NCBI RefSeq assembly: GCF_018500185.1
Contig: NZ_JAHBGI010000002.1
Location: forward strand, 248,001-312,000
DNA from: Litoribacter ruber
GTDB taxonomy: Bacteria; Bacteroidota; Bacteroidia; Cytophagales; Cyclobacteriaceae
Direction of reading: 5' to 3'
Length of the DNA: 64,000 bases
The position numbers and the translations under genes are program-made. This document shows, in pieces, positions 59,794 to 64,000 of the stretch. How positions within the stretch are numbered: position 1 is the first letter of the stretch; every line of letters begins with the position of its first letter. Under the pieces are notes generated by a model that was not told where the DNA came from, ran no database searches, and saw only the letters and a program-made list of their open reading frames with translations.

Positions 59794-59944
59794 CACATTC
59801 CTAGCCCAGCTTCAGGACAAGAGAACCAAATGCCTGGTGTATACCCGTGTGATGGGTTACCACAGGCCAGTAGAAAGCTTTAACATAGGAAAGAAAGGTG
59901 AGCATAGACAGAGAACACATTTTAAAGAAGGACAGAGTTGCTAG
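59771..59944 (+). CDS. Stand-alone NrdD glycyl-radical domain protein
   Basis: A 55-57 residue protein (ATG at 59771 or 59777) lies in the +1 frame relative to nrdD. It overlaps the end of nrdD by 17-23 bp and the start of nrdG by 47 bp. The core is TRVMGYHRPVESFNIGKK, the C-terminal glycyl-radical motif of class III reductases (compare E. coli RVCGYLG...RPFNAGKQEE), with the radical glycine at residue 27 counted from 59777. It has its own N-terminal helix-like segment (NDTFLAQLQDKRTKC) and ends GEHRQRTHFKEGQSC. It presumably docks into the NrdD barrel and receives the radical from NrdG, as the spare-part protein GrcA (YfiD) does for pyruvate formate-lyase. A sequencing frameshift is possible but less likely, because fusing the frames would leave a linker much longer than normal. 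Confidence 0.85.
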   Translation: MTMKTSNDTFLAQLQDKRTKCLVYTRVMGYHRPVESFNIGKKGEHRQRTHFKEGQSC

Positions 59945-60611
59945 GCCGATATTCAATATCACGCCATTCACCCTTTTAGACTACCCTGGACACACAGCCT
60001 GCATCCTTTGGTTTGCAGGCTGTAATATGCGCTGCCTGTATTGCTACAACCCCCAAATCGTGACGGGGAAAGGCAAACTGTATCTGGAACAGGCGTTGGA
60101 TTTTATTTATTCTAGGAGAACCTTGCTGGACGGAGTGGTCCTGAGCGGAGGGGAATGTACACTTCACAGTGATCTTATCCCCTTGACGAAAATCATCAAA
60201 ACCTTTGGACTGAAGATCAAAATCGACACCAACGGGGCCTTACCTTCCAGGATCAACGAACTCTTGGAAGAAAAGCTTATTGATTATGTGGCTTTGGACT
60301 TCAAATCACTACCCAAAAACTTCCAGCACATCACCGGATCGAATCTATTCGAGCAATTCGAGACCACGCTGTTGTTGCTGATGGGATCAAATGTGGAGTT
60401 TGAGGTGCGGACCACGGTTCACTCGGAGCTGATTGACCGGGAAGAAGTTAAACGGATGGTAAGCTACCTTGAAAAAATTGGATACAAAGGTGTTTACTAC
60501 ATTCAGCAGTTCAGAAATGATGCGGAAACCATCGGAAAAATGGGTAGCTCCTCCACCTTGCAGGATTTGAGGAGCCTTTCGACTCCCAACATTGAGGTGG
60601 TGGACAGGTAA
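59898..60611 (+). CDS. nrdG: Anaerobic ribonucleotide reductase activating enzyme (radical SAM)
   Basis: The 237-residue protein starts at GTG 59898, the only start possible because the frame is closed by TAG at 59886-59888 and the next ATG falls inside the active-site loop. The radical SAM motif C-x3-C-x2-C is CNMRCLYC near 42-49 in FAGCNMRCLYCYNPQ, followed by the GGE motif in LSGGECTLH. Longer than E. coli NrdG (154 residues), it resembles the extended form seen in strict anaerobes. It uses S-adenosylmethionine to place the radical on the glycine of the partner, here the small overlapping protein. The start lies inside that gene. Confidence 0.9.
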   Translation: MSIDREHILKKDRVARPIFNITPFTLLDYPGHTACILWFAGCNMRCLYCYNPQIVTGKGKLYLEQALDFIYSRRTLLDGVVLSGGECTLHSDLIPLTKIIKTFGLKIKIDTNGALPSRINELLEEKLIDYVALDFKSLPKNFQHITGSNLFEQFETTLLLLMGSNVEFEVRTTVHSELIDREEVKRMVSYLEKIGYKGVYYIQQFRNDAETIGKMGSSSTLQDLRSLSTPNIEVVDR

Positions 60612-60612
60612 T

Positions 60613-61230
60613 CTATTTAGATAAATAAATGGATAACTTGTCATACCACCTTTCACCTTTATAAAAGTGGTAAAGGACTTTGGCCAGCTCTGCCTGGTAT
60701 TTTTTGGAGGTCACCATCAGGTTGCATTTGGTCTGGGTGGCATATGACCAGAAGTCGGCAATCTTTCTAAAGTTAAACTTGATAAAGAAAGTGTCCTCAA
60801 AGTGCTGGTTGATCAAGGAAACCAGCTCTTTTTCCTCTGATAGCTTTGATTTTGGAATGAATCCGGGAGAAATGATGGTTGCTTGGCTGTTTTTCAATCT
60901 GGCACCAAAAAGATTTATGAATCCCTTTATAATTTGGGCTGACCCTTCGCTGCCGTCGTAATGGAAAAGTACTTTCTCAGTATTTATTTCTTGGTCAAAC
61001 AACAATAACGGTATGCCACAGGGTGTTTTTTCAAGTTCTCTGGGCTTATCCATGTTGTGCAACCATTCCAAAACCTGGGGTAGATTGGCAGTAATAAGGG
61101 TGGGGTTTTCGATGACATGTTGCACGCCACTTTTTGGATCAAAATCCTCGAGAACATACGCTAGATCGTGAAAATTGAGGATGTTTTCAGGAATTTCAAA
61201 TTGAGGTGGTGTCTCTGTTATCGTTGCCAT
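60613..61230 (-). CDS. Universal-stress-like cytoplasmic protein
   Basis: The 205-residue soluble protein has no signal. Central and C-terminal parts alternate hydrophobic strands and helices (KVLFHYDGSEGSAQIIKGFINLFG near 85-108; ATIISPGF; CNLMVTSKK), like one Usp domain with a divergent nucleotide site. The N-terminal third resembles a degenerate first Usp domain. Usp proteins are commonly induced under anoxia. It converges on nrdG (stop codons 1 bp apart) and has an FNR-type palindrome 72 bp upstream. The family assignment is tentative. Confidence 0.55.
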   Translation of the reverse strand: MATITETPPQFEIPENILNFHDLAYVLEDFDPKSGVQHVIENPTLITANLPQVLEWLHNMDKPRELEKTPCGIPLLLFDQEINTEKVLFHYDGSEGSAQIIKGFINLFGARLKNSQATIISPGFIPKSKLSEEKELVSLINQHFEDTFFIKFNFRKIADFWSYATQTKCNLMVTSKKYQAELAKVLYHFYKGERWYDKLSIYLSK

Positions 61231-61268
61231 AGTTTCTTAAGGTTTATGCAAATCTACAGGAGAAGGAG

Positions 61269-61313
61269 AAAAAGTATTATGACGAATCCCTGTTGGAAAA
61301 GTGATTATTGTCA
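61269..61313 (-). promoter_or_regulatory. FNR-type operator and -7 box of the stress-type gene
   Basis: The palindrome core TGAT-TATT-GTCA lies at 61302-61313. On the minus strand TACTTTTT, a one-mismatch -7 box, runs from 61276 to 61269, beginning 31.5 bp from the palindrome centre. The layout parallels the nrfHA, nos and nrdD promoters. Confidence 0.5.
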
Positions 61314-61328
61314 GTTTTTTAAGATGAT

Positions 61329-62036
61329 CTATTGATAAAAATCCGCCACTTTGGATAGGGACTTTTTATCAAGCACGTGGATGTATTTGCCCTGAAGGGC
61401 TATGAGTTTGTCTTTTTTGAATTCGGAAAGCAAGCGGATGATGGTCTCTGTGGCCGTACCCACCAGCGAGGCTATTTCCTCCCTGCTCAATACGATATCA
61501 ATCTTCTCCCCCCTATCGTCCTCCACTCCAAAAGTGTGGACCAATTTCAACAAGGCAAAAGCCAGCCGCTCGCGGATTGATTTTTGGTTGGCATCGGTAA
61601 GCCTTTCTTCCATATTGCCCAGGTCACGGCAGATATTTTCGGTTACCCTGTAGTGGAACTGCACGTCATTGCGCAGCACTTCCAAAAAGGCCTCCTTGGG
61701 GATAAAACACACTTTGGCATCCTTGACAATGGTAGATGTGGATGAGTACACATCATCGCTCAGCAGTGAGGTATAACCCAAAAAGTCCCCCTCTTTGGCC
61801 AAATGGATGAGTTGCTCCTTGCCGTTTGAGGCTGCTTTGACTGTTTTTACCACACCTGATCGAACGCAGAAGATCCCGAGAGGCTTGGTACCTTCGTAAA
61901 ACAGGGTTTGCCCTTTCTTGTGGGAAATCATGTTTTTGGCTGCTGTAATCTTTTTCAGCTCCTCCTCGGTCAGGTTGGCAAACATGGACAGCTTTCTACT
62001 CAGACAGATTTCACAGGCTTCTTTGGGATCTCTCAT
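61329..62036 (-). CDS. Crp/Fnr family transcriptional regulator
   Basis: The 235-residue protein has an N-terminal CxxC (Cys8, Cys11 in EACEICLSR), a cyclic-nucleotide-binding-type beta-roll (about 30-140), dimerisation helix and an HTH_Crp domain (VLSREEIASLVGTATETIIRLLSEFKKD). Compared with FNR the recognition helix keeps the Glu and Arg that read TGA half-sites (ETIIR versus ETISR), while the Ser that sets the outer base is Ile. Of the four FNR cluster cysteines only the first two have clear counterparts. It is the natural candidate for the TGAY-N4-RTCA sites in this window. It lies 24 bp downstream of the YceI gene. Confidence 0.85.
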   Translation of the reverse strand: MRDPKEACEICLSRKLSMFANLTEEELKKITAAKNMISHKKGQTLFYEGTKPLGIFCVRSGVVKTVKAASNGKEQLIHLAKEGDFLGYTSLLSDDVYSSTSTIVKDAKVCFIPKEAFLEVLRNDVQFHYRVTENICRDLGNMEERLTDANQKSIRERLAFALLKLVHTFGVEDDRGEKIDIVLSREEIASLVGTATETIIRLLSEFKKDKLIALQGKYIHVLDKKSLSKVADFYQ

Positions 62037-62060
62037 CTTATGGTTGGTTAGTGGGTTTAT

Positions 62061-62651
62061 TCAATTGGCTTCTAAAATGAGGTCAAAATTGACGGTGACT
62101 TCATCTTTGACTCTTACCGCTCCCAGAAATTTGACAGGGGGCTCGATCTGAAAATCAGAAAACTTAAAAGTCTGCTCACCGGTAAGCTTTTTCTTGCCAT
62201 TTCCGGGATCTTTCAGCTGACAAGTTATCGGAAACTGGTTGGCCACACCGGCCAAAGAAATCTCCACCTTACCCTCAAAAAGCTCCTTGGAGTTGTTTTT
62301 TGGGTTTTGCTGCAGACTTATGAATTTGATTTTTATTTCGGGATAATCTTCTGCCTGCACAGTTTTGCGAAAATCCTTGGTCATGATATTATTGGCACAA
62401 TCGAAGTTGTTGGCCTGCATGACAATTTCCCCAGACCAGATGAGGTTTTGGGCCCCTTTGATATCATTGGCAAACAAGATGTCATTGCCAGAATAATCCA
62501 CTGACACACAGTTGAAAGGTGTCACGTTGGTATTCCCATTGATCTCCAATCGGCTAAGTTCGGAAACTTTCCACTTTGCCCTCTCGATGGTGCCAGTAGG
62601 CATCAATACCGCCTGTCCAAGAATCAGAATAAGTATGAATAGCTTTGCCAT
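62061..62651 (-). CDS. YceI-like family periplasmic protein
   Basis: The 196-residue protein has an N-terminal signal peptide (about 1-17) and a lipocalin-like beta-barrel of the YceI type (RLEINGNTNVTPFNCVS near 33-49, DYPEIKIKF near 117-125, DFQIEPPVKFLGAVRVKDEVTVNFDL at the end). YceI proteins bind isoprenoid or amphiphilic molecules; those near respiratory genes may handle quinones. It precedes the Crp/Fnr gene by 24 bp and is probably in one operon with it. Confidence 0.8.
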   Translation of the reverse strand: MAKLFILILILGQAVLMPTGTIERAKWKVSELSRLEINGNTNVTPFNCVSVDYSGNDILFANDIKGAQNLIWSGEIVMQANNFDCANNIMTKDFRKTVQAEDYPEIKIKFISLQQNPKNNSKELFEGKVEISLAGVANQFPITCQLKDPGNGKKKLTGEQTFKFSDFQIEPPVKFLGAVRVKDEVTVNFDLILEAN

Positions 62652-62765
62652 TGTTTCTACACTTTTTAATCATTAATTAATTCAATAAAAAAGTGGACTG
62701 GATCTTCTGGGAACAGCAAATCCTCCGGTTTGGGAGGCTGCCTAGTTGTTTTTAAAGGAATAGAA

Positions 62766-62786
62766 GTGGGGACTACCTGTCCCCAC
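62766..62786 (-). terminator. Hairpin after the barrel protein gene
   Basis: GTGGGGAC, a 5-base loop, then GTCCCCAC form a perfect 8-bp stem just after the stop codon of the minus-strand barrel gene. On that strand it is followed by a loose pyrimidine tract. A weaker stem, CCTCC with GGAGG, lies near 62725-62740. Confidence 0.65.
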
Positions 62787-62799
62787 CTCTGGTGAATTG

Positions 62800-64000
62800 T
62801 TAAAAACTAATTGCAGCTTCTATGTTTACCCCATGGAATCTACCTCCATTGTATTTGCTGGTAGCTGCGAAACCCTCATATCTTTGGTCCACATACTCAA
62901 GTTTGGTAAGGATGTTTTTGGTCATAAACCAGCCACCGCCTACATTCAATCTTGTAAGCTTAAGCTCACCGGCATTCTCATTCATCTTGCCCTGTACTTC
63001 ATTGTATCGGCCACCGATGTAGAATTGCTCCGTGTTACCGAATCTGTAAAGCAACTCACCTGCAATCTGGTTGAAGTTACCGTTGCCCTGCTCAGAGCTG
63101 TTGTTCACCATTTCGTAGATACCGAAGAACTCAAGTCCTTTATACTTCACGAATGGGTTGAATTGAACCGCAGTCATTTGACTGAATCTTGGGTTAAATC
63201 TACCCTCGAAGTTGGTACCGTCTCCTTCTACAGTTCTCATGATCGCATAGTATCTAGAGCCTGCTCTGTCACCTCCGAAAAGGCTGCTACCAGTAGTGGT
63301 ACCGTTGTTTTGGTAGATCGATCCGGTGAATCTCACTCTCAAATCATCCATGATATAGTCATCGTAACCTAACTTACCGAAAAAAGAGAGTCTGTTGTCA
63401 GTATTCTCATTCACGATCACGGTTTGGTTCATTTTACCGTTGGTCACACCGGCCATACCTATAAAACCGCTTCTTCTATACATCACCTGGCCAAAACCCT
63501 CAGTGGTGAATGCATCCATGATATAGTTGCCGATAAAAGGGTTGTAAATAGCTCTGGCGTTGTCAGATCTTCTGTAAACCGCATCACCGTAGCCAAATTC
63601 ATCCAAACCTACTGTAATGGTGGTGTACTGCATGAGGTTTTCCAAAAAGCCTGGCTTGATGAAGTCCAATTGGTCAATCTGCAAGTGGCCACCTTTTACC
63701 CATGCCTCGTTATGGTGCTTGGAAGAAAGGTATGTTCTCAAGTGCATTCTCACACCATGGTGAAGTTGTACGTCCAAGTTCAAGTTGGCAGCAGGAAGGT
63801 TTAGGTTTCTTTCCATATCCACCAGGTTGTTCATGGTATTGCTTTGCTGCAAACCTTGGAACTGAAGTGCGAAATCTCCCCCTACTCTTACTCTCACGCC
63901 TTCAAATGTTCCTTTCGCTTCTTTTGGCGCCTCAAACATGTTGATGCCATCCTTGTTGTTTGGTCGGAAATACTGGAGATCGGTGTCTCTCTGGATATCC
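62800..64000 (-). CDS. Outer-membrane beta-barrel protein, partial (start outside window)
   Basis: The frame is open from the stop at 62800 to the right edge, so at least 400 residues are visible and the true start lies beyond 64000; an internal Met at 63939 should not be taken as the start. The sequence alternates as in barrel strands, with long polar loops, and ends in a terminal Phe (GVNIEAAISF). Stretches such as VRVRVGGDFALQFQGL and NLDVQLHHGVRMHLRTYL suggest a porin of the phosphate-selective or anion-porin type, but the specificity is unknown. Confidence 0.75.
   Translation of the reverse strand, partial: DIQRDTDLQYFRPNNKDGINMFEAPKEAKGTFEGVRVRVGGDFALQFQGLQQSNTMNNLVDMERNLNLPAANLNLDVQLHHGVRMHLRTYLSSKHHNEAWVKGGHLQIDQLDFIKPGFLENLMQYTTITVGLDEFGYGDAVYRRSDNARAIYNPFIGNYIMDAFTTEGFGQVMYRRSGFIGMAGVTNGKMNQTVIVNENTDNRLSFFGKLGYDDYIMDDLRVRFTGSIYQNNGTTTGSSLFGGDRAGSRYYAIMRTVEGDGTNFEGRFNPRFSQMTAVQFNPFVKYKGLEFFGIYEMVNNSSEQGNGNFNQIAGELLYRFGNTEQFYIGGRYNEVQGKMNENAGELKLTRLNVGGGWFMTKNILTKLEYVDQRYEGFAATSKYNGGRFHGVNIEAAISF

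Noticed and set aside
62800-63939. Complete 379-residue porin starting at 63939
   Set aside because: The frame continues upstream to the edge of the window with barrel-like sequence, so the Met at 63939 is internal.

Overview
The window looks like chromosome of a marine or freshwater Bacteroidota, most likely a Cyclobacteriaceae-type member of the Cytophagales. The reasons are a complete SusC/SusD glycan-uptake locus with a GH16 laminarinase-type enzyme, promoters carrying the Bacteroidota -7 box TAnnTTTG, almost no Shine-Dalgarno sequences, Sec-dependent (clade II) nitrous oxide reductase, and abundant lipoproteins. No rRNA, tRNA, CRISPR array, prophage or complete insertion sequence was seen. 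The genus is inference.

Layout. 1-8.5 kb: AEC transporter, a small redox/two-component operon (AhpD-like protein, a histidine-kinase dimerisation domain without an ATPase domain, a CheY-like receiver), an acetolactate synthase/aldehyde dehydrogenase pair, a hemolysin III-type protein and a TVP38-type protein. 8.5-9.9 kb: repeat-rich, almost gene-free DNA. 9.9-14.6 kb: Trk potassium uptake (TrkH, TrkA) followed by a KdpD-like kinase and KdpE-like regulator. 14.7-17.7 kb: cysteine desulfurase plus an XdhC-MocA fusion, which reads as a molybdenum-cofactor sulfuration/cytidylylation module. 18.4-25.2 kb: hybrid sensor kinase, receiver, HEAT-repeat protein and processive GT2 glycosyltransferase, with a 12.6-copy 48-bp tandem repeat in the middle. 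26.8-37.1 kb: beta-glucan utilisation locus with a beta-propeller/LuxR regulator.

37.8-64 kb is an anaerobic and nitrogen-oxide island: Rrf2 regulator and hemerythrin; NrfHA ammonifying nitrite reductase with a porin and a fused CcsB-CcsA cytochrome c maturation protein; a nos operon (cytochrome c, NosZ, membrane protein, NosL, NosD, NosF, NosY, NnrS-like protein); a second Rrf2 gene with the RIC iron-sulfur repair protein; QueD; anaerobic ribonucleotide reductase with its activase; a stress-type protein and a Crp/Fnr regulator. NirS, NirK and NorB are not in the window, so the visible chemistry is nitrite to ammonium plus N2O to N2, with nitric-oxide damage control.

Two observations stand out. 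First, the anaerobic ribonucleotide reductase is split: the 707-residue NrdD ends just after its zinc motif, and the C-terminal glycyl-radical domain is a separate ~55-residue protein in another frame, overlapping both nrdD and nrdG. Second, four anaerobic transcription units (nrfHA, nos, nrdD, stress protein) carry FNR-type palindromes TGAY-N4-RTCA centred about 30 bp upstream of a -7 box, while the rrf2-ric promoter has a GAC-N6-GTC repeat lying over its -33 box. The intergenic DNA also holds many degenerate arrays with strict 7-bp or 11-bp periods.
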